Shown: positions 32,905-44,857, numbered from the stretch's first letter. The stretch: DNA of 64,000 nt from Erinaceus europaeus (GCF_950295315.1 NC_080175.1:84757566-84821565); one strand, 5' to 3'. Numbers and translations: made by a program. The notes: generated from the sequence alone by a model not told the origin.

Positions 32905-33560
32905 TTATAAGATTACAACAGAGGTATAATTCCACACTCATCCACCCCACAAACTTCCCAAGGATAACCACATCTTTCTCCAAAAGTCATAGAGGCAGGT
33001 TGGATCCTTTTTCATTTTTGCAAGTTCATGTATTTAAGTTTTCTATAATCTGTATATGAGGGAAACCACCCAGTAGCTATCTCTCAGTTATCTTACTGCA
33101 TTAAGCACAATAACTTCAAGTTCCATCCATCTTTTTCTCCAAGAGACTCCCATGTCATCTTTTTATTTATTGATTTTTATTTATCAAAAGGAAACATTGA
33201 CAAAACCATGTCATGTTTTTAAACTGCTGATGAGTACGCCACTGGATATTTTTCCCATCACTGCTTTATCCAGTCATCTGTCAGTGGACATTTTGGTTGC
33301 TTCCACATTTTGACTATTGTGAATCCTTCAGCCATGAACATGGTAGTGCACTTGTCCCTTCAAATCAGTCATTTTCATGTCTTTCAGATAAATGCATAAG
33401 AGTCCTAATCCTGGATCATAAGGAATTTCCACTTTTATTAGTTTAAGGACTCTCCGTACTGTTTCCATAATGGCTACACAAGTTTGTATCCCCACTTGCA
33501 GTGTAATAGACTTCCTCTTTCTCCACATCCTCACCAACACTTAGCATTTCCTGTTGTGGT
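32905..33560 (-). pseudogene. L1 ORF2 C-terminal part and 3' UTR, antisense
   Basis: On the minus strand, 33328-33540 encodes a piece resembling the L1 ORF2p C-terminal region. It has LVRMWRKRKS followed by IPYDPGLGLLCIYLKDMKM, where mammalian L1 has LPYDPAIPLLGIYP.EMK. Minus-strand-downstream sequence at 33090-33300 is the region just before the ORF2 end, and 32905-33090 is 3' UTR. It is broken by stops and frameshifts and is an old copy. Confidence 0.8.
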
Positions 33561-34194
33561 GATAAGGTACATAGTTTTTTCCAGCTTGAAAAAGCACTTA
33601 CTGAGCCACTCTTATCGTTTGATTCTAATTACACTGAGGCAGATGATATTGATTTCCACTTCTAACAGTTCGGTTTAGAGATGTTTGATTACAAGGAGCT
33701 CAGGTAAATAGTAATGAAGTTCAGGCGAGTAATGAAATCTTTGCTTTTGGCTATATGTCATTTTTATTTACTGGGTAACTATGAGACATTATGAACTTGG
33801 CCTTTTTCTTTAGTAAAATGTTCAAGAATATTTTGAACAAATTATCCTTAAAAATAAATAAATAAATAAATAACCCCGAGGATTTATTAAAGAGTAGGCC
33901 TATGAATGAATGATAAAAAAAAAAACACTGAAGTGCTCTATCTTTTCAGTATATGACTGATACCTAATTTTAGTTGTTATTACACTTTGTCCTGTCTTAA
34001 CTTTTAAATGCATCCTTTAGGGTATGAAGCCTCTTTGCATATTGTTCAATGATATATACCAACTTTTCAGAACAGTAATAGATACTTAGCAGTAAATATT
34101 AATGGAATAAAAATTATGTATTGCTCCTTTGTGACCGTGTTTGTAATAAGGTATATTTACCGTTAACAGTTTCATTATCTAAAGGAATGTAAAC
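33561..34194. other. single-copy DNA, no gene seen
   Basis: Contains an (AAAT)n run near 33855-33873. Nothing else is recognised. Confidence 0.4.
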
Positions 34195-34404
34195 CACCAA
34201 GTCAGAGATAAAATTCACCAGGCAGAAAGCCTACTTTGCCATGTGCATGACCCAAGTTTGAACCAACTCCAACAGTAATGGCGAGAGCTTCAGTGCTTTA
34301 GTGTCCCTCCCATACTTACTCAGCCTCTTTTTATCTATTTCTCTCTTTATATCTGAAAAAAAAGGCTACCTGGGTCAGTGAAGCACCAGTGGCCATTAAA
34401 TAAA
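34195..34404 (+). mobile_element. SINE-C, sense
   Basis: A degraded head (AATTCACCAGGCAGAAAGCC), B-box CCCAAGTTTGAACCAAC, body with TATCTATTTCTCTCTTTATATC, then the AAAAAAAAGGCTACCTGGGTC end. Confidence 0.65.
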
Positions 34405-34665
34405 CAAATATCTTAGACCACCAGGGGAGAAAGAGAGAGAGAGAGAGAGCTCAACCAGTAGGGTGCTTGCCTTCCCATGGGCATTGCCCAGGTTAGAAAC
34501 CCCTGTGCCATATGAACTTCTATCATACTAAGGTCAGCTCTGGTGCTCTGGAACCTCTCGTTCTCTCTCTGCTGTCTGTCTCATTTATCTGAACGAAAAT
34601 GTTAGTCTAGGAGTGGTCAAGTAATACATACAGTAGATCTCAGTTCCAAAAGAAAAGAAAAGAAA
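34405..34665 (+). mobile_element. SINE-C, sense, adjacent to the previous one
   Basis: Head CACCAGGGGAGAAAGAG with an (AG)n tract (about 34432-34449), CCAGTAGGGTGCTTGCC, B-box remnant CCCAGGTTAGAAACCCC, body CTCTCTCTGCTGTCTGTC, then AATGTTAGTCTAGGAGTGG. Confidence 0.65.
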
Positions 34666-34737
34666 TAGAATTTGAGTCATCCATTCTTTAGTTTACCTTT
34701 AAGTTTTGTAACACTGATTTATAAGAATGTATATTTT

Positions 34738-35002
34738 TGGGAGTCAGGTGGTAGTGCAGTGGGTTAAGTGCAGGTGGCGCAAAGTGCAAGGACCCAGGTA
34801 ATGGTCCCGGTTCAAGCCCCCGGCTCCCCACCTGCAGGGGAGTCACTTCACAGGCAGTGAAGCAGGTCTGCAGGTGTCTGTCTTTCTCTCCCCTTCTCTG
34901 TCTTCCCCTCCTCTCTCCATTTCTCTCTGTCCTATCCAATGACAACACAATAAAATAACAATGGCAACAAAAGAGAATAAATAAATAAATAAATATTTTT
35001 AA
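34738..35002 (+). mobile_element. SINE-A, sense, 15-bp TSD
   Basis: Head GGGAGTCAGGTGGTAGTGC, GTGGGTTAAGTGCAGGTGG, B-box CCCGGTTCAAGCCCC, complete core and body, tail (AAAT)n. Perfect TSD AAGAATGTATATTTT at 34723-34737 and 35003-35017. Confidence 0.95.
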
Positions 35003-35017
35003 AAGAATGTATATTTT

Positions 35018-35989
35018 GAGGGGGCATAGTTTTATACCTCTTTAAAATACGTGTTACGAAGCCTTCACCAAGGTTTCAATAAAGAGCCACTATTTCTTTT
35101 TTAACAACTACTAGTGAAAATACCATCTTTAATATAATATCCTAAAATATAACAGTTTTATTAGTAGCTATATCCTTTAATGATAGAATAGAGAGAGGAA
35201 TCTTAATTCATATGACAAGGATGATCAATTTGTCATCTTAAGCTCAGTTATTAAAATTTTTTGGATTAGTTGTTTCTACACTGCTTTATTTGTATGTATT
35301 CCTATGCCCATCATTTAAGAAAGTTGATTAAGTTACAACAAATGCTACAGGTTAAATCAATAGAGAAGCAAATAATGAGAGAGAAAACTTGCAATTTATC
35401 ATTAGGCATCAATAAATTTAACACCAACCTCTAAAAAACTGCAGAGATGCATAGGTTAGACTATGGTGTGTGGGGGTGTGTGTCTGTGTGTCTGTGTGTG
35501 TGTAAACATTACTTATACATTTGACCTATTTTGGGCTATTGTCTATATATTAAATGATCATAGGGCTATATGTTTGTCATTTTTGTTATTTTTCCCCTAC
35601 AGAAGTATATCTCATTTAGTAAAGAATAAGTGAGAATTGAAAACTAATATAACTAGGACAATTCATGCAGGAAATTTTTGAACATACCAAGAAGGAAGGT
35701 CATTCTCACAGTTCAGTCCCTTTCTGTGACTGTTTCCTACTGTACAGAACGTCTCCTATACCATATGCCCTTGTGGAGTTCCTACAATCCATAGGTTTGC
35801 CATCTTGACTAACCATTCAGACAATTCATATGAATTACAAAATGATTTATGTATTTCTCATTATTGGAAATATAAAATGAGAGATAGGTCAACCCTATTT
35901 TCTATGTATTCAAATAAATCTGTTGTATCTATAAGAAGTCCTTCTTAACACCTTTTAAACAAACATATGTTGAAAGTAAGATAGAGATT
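35018..35989. other. single-copy DNA with (TG)n
   Basis: The only repeat recognised is an imperfect TG tract at 35465-35503. No gene is seen. Confidence 0.4.
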
Positions 35990-36110
35990 TTAGTGACTGG
36001 GGGTGGTGTGCAGCTCAGTTTTAAAGCACAGGGCATGCATATCTGAAGCTCTGAGCTCTATTTTCAGTAACATCACATGCCAGAGCTAACCAACTCTCTA
36101 GTGACGTTTC
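35990..36110 (+). mobile_element. possible SINE-C head, sense
   Basis: AGTGACTGGGGGTGGTGTGC, AAAGCACAGGGCATGCATATC and CTCTGAGCTCTATTTTCAG fit the order head, A-box-like region, B-box-like region of old tRNA SINEs in the window. No tail is identified. Confidence 0.4.
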
Positions 36111-36769
36111 TGGTTGATATTCATGAAAGTTGGAAAAAAAAACAGTGCTTACAAGTATTCATTCACTTTTCAAAGCCTAAATCCATTATATGTACTAAAG
36201 TTCCTTTCCCTTTTTCCTTCTTTGCTTTCCTTCCTTCTTCTGTCTATCCCTTCTTTCTGTACGAATTACTATCATGCTTCTATTAATTCAGACATTTACT
36301 GAGGAAATAGTTTATTTTAGATGTTGAGGAACATATAACTGGACAAGTCAATGGAACTCCCCGCTGTAATGAAGTTAAACAACACTTTTAAGCTTGACAT
36401 GAGCCACAATGGACATTTGAAAATAGTTAGATTTTTAGGTTACTTTATTGGGGAAATGGTAATTTCAAAGGCTGCATTGCCACAGGTGCACAGTTGCACA
36501 TTCCTATCCATAATTAGACTGGAGTGAAAAATAGTTCCTTGCTAATAAAGTGATTACTTACTTTCCACTTGATTCTTATGAAAGTTAATAATAATGCCTA
36601 TTAGCTTACTTTCAAATCCAAAAAACCTAGGTGGATACTTGATCACACTATGGCTTTCATCAGTGGGCCAGTAGAAACAAGTCTCTTTTTAATTCTTAGT
36701 CTTATATCTACTGAGAATGACTGACTTAATATATGAATGAAATATGGTTTGTTCCCATTTCTGCTCAGT
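36111..36769. other. single-copy DNA, no gene seen
   Basis: Nothing is recognised apart from a C/T-rich stretch near 36205-36245. Confidence 0.4.
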
Positions 36770-37090
36770 TCTCAGGCTCTACAATGCTCAGCAGGCAGTA
36801 GTCAATTTAGTAGGGTCTTATCCATCACAACTGAAAAGATACCAGGCATTGACTTGATGAATGGAAGATAAATCATGAGAGGGTTATTCATTCAGGCAAA
36901 GCTGAATGACACTGACAGAGCCCTGTGTGAAAGCTCATTTTGTGTTTGCCTGTACAATATCTCATTTGTCGCCAAGCGTCACTTGCCAATGATATCGGTA
37001 GCTTCCCCTGTATGAAGCCTTCTCTCTTTATTCCCTTCAACAAGTCACCCAGTTGAGAAAATGAAAGAAACACCAAGGAGAAAAGATGTT
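36770..37090. promoter_or_regulatory. possible conserved non-coding element (speculative)
   Basis: Repeat-free sequence with higher GC than its surroundings, no A/T runs and evenly mixed bases, standing out from AT-rich flanks. Composition is the only evidence. Confidence 0.15.
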
Positions 37091-37834
37091 ATTATGATCT
37101 AGAAATTCAAGTTCAGATACATTGTCTTTGTTCTTTGCAACCACAAATCTAAGTGCACTTCTGTGTTGTTATGTAAGAAAAGATAAACCAGGTTCAATAT
37201 ATGAGACTGGTAATTTGTGTGGTGCTCTGTAATATACTCTAGGTTGAGCAAAAAACATTCTTACTAATATACATTTTTTCGCCATGCTATTCTATCTAGA
37301 ATATAAGTAATAATTTCCTTGAATTTTTGCAGTCATTAGAAACCTGATCCAATTTTGGAAGCTAAAACATTTTCAGCATTTTGTAAAGTGTATTATCTTC
37401 TTGTCTGATGAACAAAGTTAATCTATCTTCTTGCGTATTTTCACAGTGGTCTGTTAAATATTGAAAATTGGTGGGGGACCAATTTTCATAATGTATGAAA
37501 CTCAAGTTAAATTTAGCTTTTTATATATCATATTATTCACTATGTAAAGTATTTATATCTCATGATATACAAATTTGTAGATACTGTAAGATACCTCAGG
37601 TGTTGAAGTCAAACACAATTCAGACCTGTTATCCTGCATGACATAATATTCAAAAATTGTGGTGATTTAAAATAGCTGGTTATCAATAACTTTCTTACAC
37701 TTGCTAATAATATATATTGGAAATTTTTATTATATATATTTTTTCATTTATCCTACACATTGGTAAATTGATCAGAGACTCTTTAAATTTTTAAAGAATA
37801 ATAGAAAGTTTGTGTCTTTTGCTGCTGTGTCTTT
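37091..37834. other. single-copy AT-rich DNA
   Basis: No repeat or gene is recognised. Confidence 0.4.
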
Positions 37835-38095
37835 TTTTAAAACACTTTTTATTGGAGGGATTAATGGCTTACAGTAAATATAGTTGTTGTTACATATGCA
37901 AAATCCTTGTTTCCTAAAAAAAAATTCATCCCCACCCTCCCTCATCATGAACCAGGACCTGAAAGCCTCCCTTTACCTGAGAGTTCATTACTTTGGTGCA
38001 GTACACCAAACACAGTCCAAATTCTACCCTGTGTTTCCTATTTCTGTTCTTATTTCTCAATTTCTTTCCATTAGTGGTCACTTTCTATGGGTTTA
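37835..38095 (-). mobile_element. older L1 subfamily 3' UTR, antisense
   Basis: Landmarks: TTTTTATTGGAGGGATTAATGG, CATCCCCACCCTCCC, TTACTTTGGTGCAGTACACC and AACACAGTCCAAATTC. It is collinear with 15345-15560 and 45058-45310. Confidence 0.7.
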
Positions 38096-38152
38096 AATAG
38101 GTAAAAGCGGGTTAGGAGAGACCTCTAAAATTAGCTTTACAACTTATGTTGT

Positions 38153-38188
38153 TGGAACTCCAGTGGTGCAATCAGCGCATGGTACTTA
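38153..38188 (+). pseudogene. tRNA-Ile(UAU) 5'-half retro-insert (tailless)
   Basis: CTCCAGTGGTGCAATC and AGCGCATGGTACTTA(TA) match the 5' half of intron-bearing vertebrate tRNA-Ile(UAU) as I know it. The D-arm lacks about 3 nt. Similarity ends in the anticodon loop and no T-arm or acceptor 3' side follows. TACAACTTATGTTGT (38138-38152) and TACAACTTACGTTGT (38189-38203) flank it, one mismatch in 15. This fits a tailless, 3'-truncated retropseudogene. The match is short, so chance cannot be excluded. Confidence 0.45.
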
Positions 38189-38203
38189 TACAACTTACGT
38201 TGT

Positions 38204-38589
38204 ATTTATCGAAATGAAAAAAAAAATGCTATTTGGGGCTACATTATCTATATATCAACTACACTGTTCAAATAAAATGTCCATCTGCCATGTAGTTATG
38301 CTTGTTGTCTTCACAGTCAACTCAAAGAAATATCCAATGTTTATTTTAGCATAAGATATAATGGCAAAAAGTATACACCTTAAGTGAAGACAACCATCCT
38401 ATAAAATTCTTCTGTGAATTTGGAAAAGTGGCAGTATTTTCTATGTTTCAGTTACCTCATGCTAATATACCTTAATAGTTACTAATTTCAGTATAGAATA
38501 AGTAACATTTTTAAATATTAAGTTTAGAAAAGTTTTGACCATTTTTAAATCTATATGCTAACATAATTTCTCCCCAAAACCACTGATTT
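38204..38589. other. single-copy DNA
   Basis: A poly-A run at about 38217-38226. Nothing else is recognised. Confidence 0.4.
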
Positions 38590-39240
38590 TGGGGGATATG
38601 TTTACAATACAGTTGTTGACATGTAGATATAATTTTTCATTTCTGCTTCATAGGTGTCTGAACACCATTCCCACCTACAACTCAGATCCCTCTCTACCAC
38701 CCTACCCTGCTTCAGGTTGCCAGTGTCTACTCTGTCCTTTCTCACAGCACCCCTCCAGAATCCTTTGGAACACACCACACTCAGTCCAAGTTCCATCTTG
38801 TTTTCCATTTATTTTCTTGTTTTTTAAATTCCATTTCTAATTAATTCTATTTCAGTATTCATCTTTCTCCTTTTGGCTTATCTTGCTTAATATGAATTCT
38901 TAGAGATCCATCCAAGGCTTCATCCAAAGGAAAAGACATCATCATCTGTAATAGCTGAGTAGTATTCCACTCTGTATATATGCCACAGTTGTCGTAGTCA
39001 CTCATCTAATATTAGGAATTTAGGCTGTTTGCAAATTTGGAAACAAAACTGAACATAAGTGTACAGGAATTTGACAGAATGGGTGTTAGCATAGTCATGT
39101 CTAGTGTTCTGTGAAAACCCTAGAACGCTTCCCACAGGGCTTGGGCCAGTTTCCATACCTGCCAGCAGTGCAGGATGGCTTCAGAGCTACAATGGAAGAT
39201 CCTCAGATGGACAAAATAAGAATTCAAAAATTACATTCAT
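38590..39240 (-). mobile_element. L1 ORF2 end and 3' UTR, antisense, degraded
   Basis: 3' UTR-like part: CACCATTCCCACC, TTGGAACACACCACACTCAG. ORF2-like part: GGCTTATCTTGCTTAATATG, GATCCATCCAAGGC, AGCTGAGTAGTATTCCAC, ATATGCCACAG. The last motifs are the classic antisense sequence of the mammalian L1 ORF2 C-terminus. Frames are broken. Confidence 0.75.
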
Positions 39241-39499
39241 TAGATTGTCTATTGTAAAATTGAATCTGATTTCTGTTCTAGGACATATACAATATTTCCC
39301 TATAAAATGTGGAGGGTAAAAGTTCTTTCTTATACTTACTACAGTGTCATAAATTAGGTTTCATAAATATCAATGTATTGTTATGTGCTGTATTGATCAG
39401 ATATATTGTAAAAATATTTCATATCCTATAATTAAGTAGACATTTTTTGTGGAAGGACACTGTGAAGAAAACTCATTTTTAGAACAATATAAAATATAT
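39241..39499. other. single-copy DNA
   Basis: Nothing is recognised. Confidence 0.35.
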
Positions 39500-39705
39500 T
39501 TTACTTATTTTTAATGAGAAAAATATAGAGAAAAAAAAGGAGAGAAAGAGAGAGGGGGGGAGAGGGAAAGGGAGAGAGAGAAAGAGACTCTGAACACAAG
39601 ATTTAGATTTAATTTATAGTGGTGCTTAGGATTGAATCAGGGACCTCAGAACCCCAGGTGTAAAGAGTTTTGCATAACCATTATTCTAACTCCCCAACCC
39701 TTTAA
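39500..39705 (-). mobile_element. SINE-C, antisense
   Basis: A purine-rich reversed body (GAGAGAAAGAGAGAGGGGGG), ATAGTGGTGCTTAGGATTG, AATCAGGGACCTCAGAACCC and TTTTGCATAACCATTATTC. It resembles 17020-17145. Confidence 0.65.
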
Positions 39706-39886
39706 AGACATTCTAAATACTAGCTCATAAAGAATAACTAATTATCTTTCTGAATAGGAGTACTTAAAGTCTCAGGTATATTTCACAGTTTTATATTAGC
39801 TTATATAAAGAATTTTTCAATTAATACATTTTATCTTTTACTTAAAATGAATATTTTAAAGTATATACCACAGAAATCATTCTATT
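39706..39886. other. single-copy DNA
   Basis: Nothing is recognised. Confidence 0.35.
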
Positions 39887-39899
39887 TTAGTTTTTAAAA

Positions 39900-40179
39900 A
39901 ATTAATTTAATTTAATTTATTTATTTCCTTTTTTCTGCCCTTATTGTTTTTATTGTTGTTGATGTCATCGTTATTGGATAGGACAGAGAGAAACGGAGAG
40001 TGGAGGGGAAGGCAGAAAGGGGGAGAGAAACATAGACACCTGCAGACCAGCTTCACCACCTTTGAATCGACTCCTCTGAAGGTGGGAAGCCGAGGGCTCC
40101 AACTGGGATCCTCATGCAGGGACTTGAGCTTTGTGCCATATGCGCTTAACCCACTGCACTACTGCCTGACTCCCCTCTC
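39900..40179 (-). mobile_element. SINE-A, antisense, 13-bp TSD
   Basis: Reversed tail (TTAATTTATTTATTTCC), TTATTGGATAGGACAGAGAG, body, core, reversed B-box AGGGCTCCAACTGGGATCC, reversed head ending CACTACTGCCTGACTCCCC. Perfect TSD TTAGTTTTTAAAA at 39887-39899 and 40180-40192. Confidence 0.93.
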
Positions 40180-40192
40180 TTAGTTTTTAAAA

Positions 40193-40740
40193 GAGAAAAA
40201 CCTCCTTCTAATTTCCTTACTGTCTTACCATTTTGTTTTAATTGAAGTTAAATTTTATGTTATAATAATAATAATAATCATACCATACACAAACATCTTA
40301 ATAAGAGATGTTAATTTATATTATGTCACAGAATAGTAGATAATTCTACATAGAACTTACTGAATGTAAAGACTACTAAAATCACCTACTAAAATATATG
40401 GCAAAAGTCTTGGAAGATATTTTGAATAAATCACAAATTAAATATTCAAAGTTATAGTAATTTTAATATTTTTAGTATTTAGTTTTTATCTAAGAAAATA
40501 TTTAATTTATGCTCTGCTAAGTGTGATTTTTGGAGATTCTGTTCATCATCCTAATTTCTTAGTGCAAGACATACCTATAAACCACGTAACCAACTTGATA
40601 CGTTTTAACAATAATTTCATTACTTGAAGGTCATTGAAGTTCTAATGACCTTATATTGGCAAAACACATTGAAGTTTTAAAACTAATTGTGTACATTTTA
40701 AAACTAATAACTAGACAAATGTATTATTCTGGCGTTTATA
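40193..40740. other. single-copy AT-rich DNA
   Basis: A short (AAT)n run near 40263-40280. No gene is recognised. Confidence 0.4.
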
Positions 40741-40755
40741 TTGTTCAACATTTTA

Positions 40756-41102
40756 TTGTTTTTTTATTTGGTTATATTTTTTTATTTTTGCTTCCAGGGT
40801 TATTGCTGGGGCTCCGTGCCTGCACTACAAACCCACTGCTCCTGTGGCCACTTTTTCTTTTTCTTTTCTTTTCTTTTTTCTTTCTTTCTTTTTTTTTTTT
40901 TTTGATATGACAGAGAGAAATTGAAAACGAAGGGGAAGATAAAGTGGGAGAAAGAAAGACACCTGCAGGCCTGCTTCATCTTTTTTTTGGAACCATCCCC
41001 CACCCGGGCAGGCGAGGAGCCGAAGGCTTGAACTAGGATCCTTGTGCGGACCCACACAACATAAGATGTGCTCTTAACCCGGCATGCCACTGCCCAGCCC
41101 CC
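40756..41102 (-). mobile_element. SINE-A-long, antisense, 15-bp TSD
   Basis: 3' module (TTGCTTCCAGGGTTATTGC, CCACTGCTCCTGTGGCC), a TTTC-rich linker, GACAGAGAGAAATTG, CACCTGCAGGCCTGC, reversed head CTCTTAACCCGGCATGCC. The TSD is TTGTTCAACATTTTA (40741-40755) and TTGTTTAACATTTTA (41103-41117), one mismatch. Confidence 0.9.
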
Positions 41103-41117
41103 TTGTTTAACATTTTA

Positions 41118-42089
41118 AAACTGTTTGAGCTATCTGTATTTATGTAATAAAAATAAGATAGTGATAATATGTAATACCTACATCACATCTGTTTTCATTT
41201 CTAATACAATCCTATGAACTATTAAGCCCTATGGATTATTACATTTTTGTATTAGAAAAACAGAATAAGAGACTATATTTACTCAAAATATTCAATACAT
41301 AACACCTTTGTATGTTGCCATTTTGTCAGTATAAGTAAGCTACAGTAAAATAAAGTTTTGGAAATTTCAGATAGTACATTCAATCAGAACAAATGAGTTA
41401 ATAAAAGTCAAAAATATGTGGAAAAGTTTAAAATCAAATTACAATTGATCTTTTGTGGCTTAATATCATATAATTTGATTAATTGACTTAAGTGAGTCTA
41501 TATTTAATATCTCTAATTTTCTAGGTAGTAAATGTATAACAGAAGTCAATTACAATGTTAGAAATATTGTGACAATACTGATGTGGAGAGATCATGTATA
41601 TGATAAATATTTCTAAAGGAATTTAACTTAATATACCGATTTAAGCATTTATCCTTCATGTGATTATTATTATTACACTTAAGAAGTGCATATCTTTCTT
41701 TCAACGAATGATAGTGTCCTCATAGAGGAGAGTGTATTTTCTCACATATAATACACATAATAAGAAGTAAGAGATTGTTATGAGATTTCATTTACTTTCC
41801 TATTGAATCTTACCCATGAAATAAGTTTACTTATGAAATATGAACTCACTTTTAAATAAAGCACATTTCATTAAATATAACAAATTAACAGATGCTGTAA
41901 TTTCATTTGACCATTTTCTCCTGGTATTCAAACAATTTAAAGCTGATGAAGTTAACATTACTTATAACAAACCACACCAGATTTAATTTCAAATTATAAG
42001 TGAATTTCAAGAGCACAAGTAGTCACAAACATCTGAGCAACATTCTATTGCCTTAATTCAAGATACAACTGTTTCCTCTGTTGTTGCCT
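41118..42089. other. single-copy AT-rich DNA, no gene seen
   Basis: No repeat or gene is recognised. Confidence 0.4.
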
Positions 42090-42193
42090 TTCCTCTTCTT
42101 CTCCTTCTCCTCCTTCTCCTCCTTCTCCTCCTTTTCCTTCTCCTCCTCCTCCTCCTCCTCCTCCTTCTCCTCCTCTTGAGGAGAAGGAGGAAA
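42090..42193. repeat. (TCC/TTC)n polypyrimidine tract with hairpin end
   Basis: About 85 bases of pure C/T in TCC and TTC units end in an inverted repeat. The arm TCCTCCTTCTCCTC (42159-42172) pairs with GAGGAGAAGGAGGA (42178-42191) around the 5-base loop CTCTT. The tract could also form triplex DNA. Confidence 0.9.
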
Positions 42194-44021
42194 AATGTTT
42201 TGCTAGGCTATCTGCAGGCATCAGTATGAATAGTTTCCCCAGTGGTCACTAGCATGAAAAAGATTAAGCGCTCACAGTATTTTGTTTGGAACCAAGAGTA
42301 CATGTTTAGGAAACCAAGAAAGTTCATGATTACAGTTGCTTGGGATTAGGGCATGGAACTGAATTAAATCCAAGGAGGATCTTAAATATTGCAGCACCAT
42401 TTTTCTGTTTTACTGAATAATTGGTAACACTAGATTACAAGATTTTCAGGCTCCCAAGTAGCTGTATTTTCATAGGGAAATTGTTCCTTTCATTCAAACT
42501 CAATAAGCTTGGCCTATAACAGCTTTTCTCACATCAACCCAAGTGTCACATTTGGGCTGGGGGAAGCTTGTTAGCAGTAATTACCAGCAGTAGGTTCTAT
42601 TATTTGCCAAAGTAATTTTCACTGCTAAGTACCACCAAAACTGCCTCAAGCCTTTAATTTTTTTTCCTTCCTCTTGCCTTCCTTTGCTTTCTTTTAAGTT
42701 AGTGCATTTTCCCATGATACTACGCTCTGTGGTGTGGGACAAGGCAGAGGCAAGGCGCTGGGTATCAATGTGCTCTTGAGACATGGGGTCAGGCCTAGCG
42801 AAAGCCTTTCACAAACAGAGCCTGAACTCTATTAGAGATGCAAATCCACTCTCTGAGTAAGGATTGTTTCAGCCACATAATGGAGGCCAAGGAATTCCAC
42901 AGCAGCTTGCCTTTCAGCATGGGCCGTTTGTCTGAGTCTTAGCAAATTTCAGCAGCCGGTTTGAACTCCTGCTATTGTCCCCTAGGCTTCATTGATTTCT
43001 CTGCCTGCCACCATCACACAATGGACTGATATGAACATCTTTGTTATGCTTTTGTACTGTATATCAGAGTAATGTTTCTGCAGATTGAGGCCTAGGAGGA
43101 AGAATTAAACCTGTACTACACAGAGCATGATGAATTGCAGGATTTACATATCATTTTGAGACTGGGAGGGTGGAGGAGAAGGGGAGAGGTCATTGCTGAA
43201 TGCTGTTGTGTCTCAAAGGATGTTGTCCAAAGACAGGGTGACAGAAAAGGAAGTGATTTAGATAGTCTCTGACAGCTTAATACGCAGAATACAGACAAAT
43301 TGTAGAAATTCACAGACATCCTATGTTTTTTCTACATATAGTACTAGATTCTGAATCTCAATGTGGATCTGAAGAAGGAACTTTATGTGGTAGTCTCATT
43401 TTATTGCTTCAGAATGTGGTGGTAGAAATACTGGTGCTTGAGATCACATCTTTTTTCCCCCTCTTTTTCCCTTGGGAATAAAATTAATTTATTTGCATTA
43501 ATCCATTTGTCTCCAGTAGTGTCAGGACTTGATATAAGTAACACTTTTTTACTTCCTTTTTACAGCTTTTTGAGGATATTACTAGAAAAGCAACATATAA
43601 TTAAAAATATGAAGAAAACAATAGTGTGGGTTTTTAAAACCTATTTATAGTTATCTCAATGTTATTCTATTTAAATTTATATGAACATTTTCTGTACATC
43701 AGAAAGATAAGACTTTGCCCTGAGAGTCAAGAGAATTTTGCAGAAATACAAATAAGAGCTTTGACCTAATTAACTTATCTATTTACTGCCATACTTAATC
43801 CTACCAGATTTCTTTTAAAATCAAAGGTGTCAATACATCTTATCACTAAAGCTGTTTTTCTACTATTTTATGAAAAAGTTCTTGTCTGATTTAAAGTTCT
43901 GATACATGAGTTCTCAGTTTCATATACAGTAAATCCCTTTTCCTGGAGGTATTACCTGTTGGATCAAACATTTAGTTGCAATTTACTAGTTTGGCATAGT
44001 GGATAAAATAGGGAATTTTTT
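42194..44021. other. 1.8 kb repeat-free DNA, no gene recognised
   Basis: No SINE or L1 is recognised. 42540-43150 has higher GC and more even base use than most of the window and might hold a conserved non-coding element, which I cannot test. Frames are below 95 codons and resemble nothing known. Confidence 0.4.
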
Positions 44022-44034
44022 GGAACTAGAATTT

Positions 44035-44255
44035 TTTTTTTAAATTTATTATCTTTATTTTTATTTATTGGATAGAGACAGCCAGTAATTGAGAGGGAAG
44101 GGTAGGAGAGAGAGGGGAGAGAGACAGAGAGACACCGGCAGTACTGCTTCACCACTTGTGAAGCTTTCCCCATGCAGGTGGGGACCAGGGACTCGAACCT
44201 GGGTCCTTGTGCTTTGTAGCATGTGCGCTCAACCAGGTGCACCGCCACCTGGCCC
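44035..44255 (-). mobile_element. SINE-B, antisense, 13-bp TSD
   Basis: Reversed tail (TTATTATCTTTATTTTTATT), ATTGGATAGAGACAGCCAG, core TTTCCCCATGCAGGTGGGG, reversed B-box GGGACTCGAACCTGGGTCC, reversed head CAGGTGCACCGCCACCTGGCC. Perfect TSD GGAACTAGAATTT at 44022-44034 and 44256-44268. Confidence 0.93.
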
Positions 44256-44374
44256 GGAACTAGAATTTAATCCTAAATTGTGTTTACTTATTACTGCAGC
44301 TAATTTATGGTTTTAGTTATGGATGGCTTGATAAATCTCACTAGCTTTTGAAGAATCAGAGTGACTTAAAAAGA

Positions 44375-44520
44375 AAAAACAGAGGATAGCTGGGGAGACA
44401 GCATGATGGTTATGGAAAAAGACTTCCATACCTGATACTCCAATGTCCCCAGGTTCAGTTCTCAGCACTACCAGAAGTGATTAGTGCTCTGATTAAAATA
44501 AGAAACATTTTTAAAAGTAT
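44375..44520 (+). mobile_element. SINE-C, sense
   Basis: Head GATAGCTGGGGAGACAGCATG, TGGTTATGGAAAAAGAC, B-box CCCAGGTTCAGTTCTC, then AGCACTACCAGAAGTG. It is the sense equivalent of the 17020-17145 type. Confidence 0.65.
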
Positions 44521-44857
44521 TTTAGAAGACAAAATAGACCATAAGTATTGGGGCCATAAATTTGACTAGAATATTGATTTTGTTATTTACAAACATAGTT
44601 TTTTTATACTGCTTGTCTTCAGATGCTCACTTTCTAAGACACAGTCTCAATTTAATCAAATGCAGCTTTAGACAAGCTAACATTTTGCATCCATATTGTT
44701 CAGATCTGAAGGATGCATGGGGGATAGGTAGTCATCTAATAGAGTATAGACACCCTAATTCCTCACACTTTCAGCTCTGCTTCTCCAACCTGCTTTCCTG
44801 TTGGTCTTCAACTCAGAGATAGTGTCATTATTCTTGACAGACATATATAAACTTCCT
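44521..44857. other. single-copy DNA up to assembly gap
   Basis: No repeat or gene is recognised. The sequence ends at the run of Ns. Confidence 0.4.
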
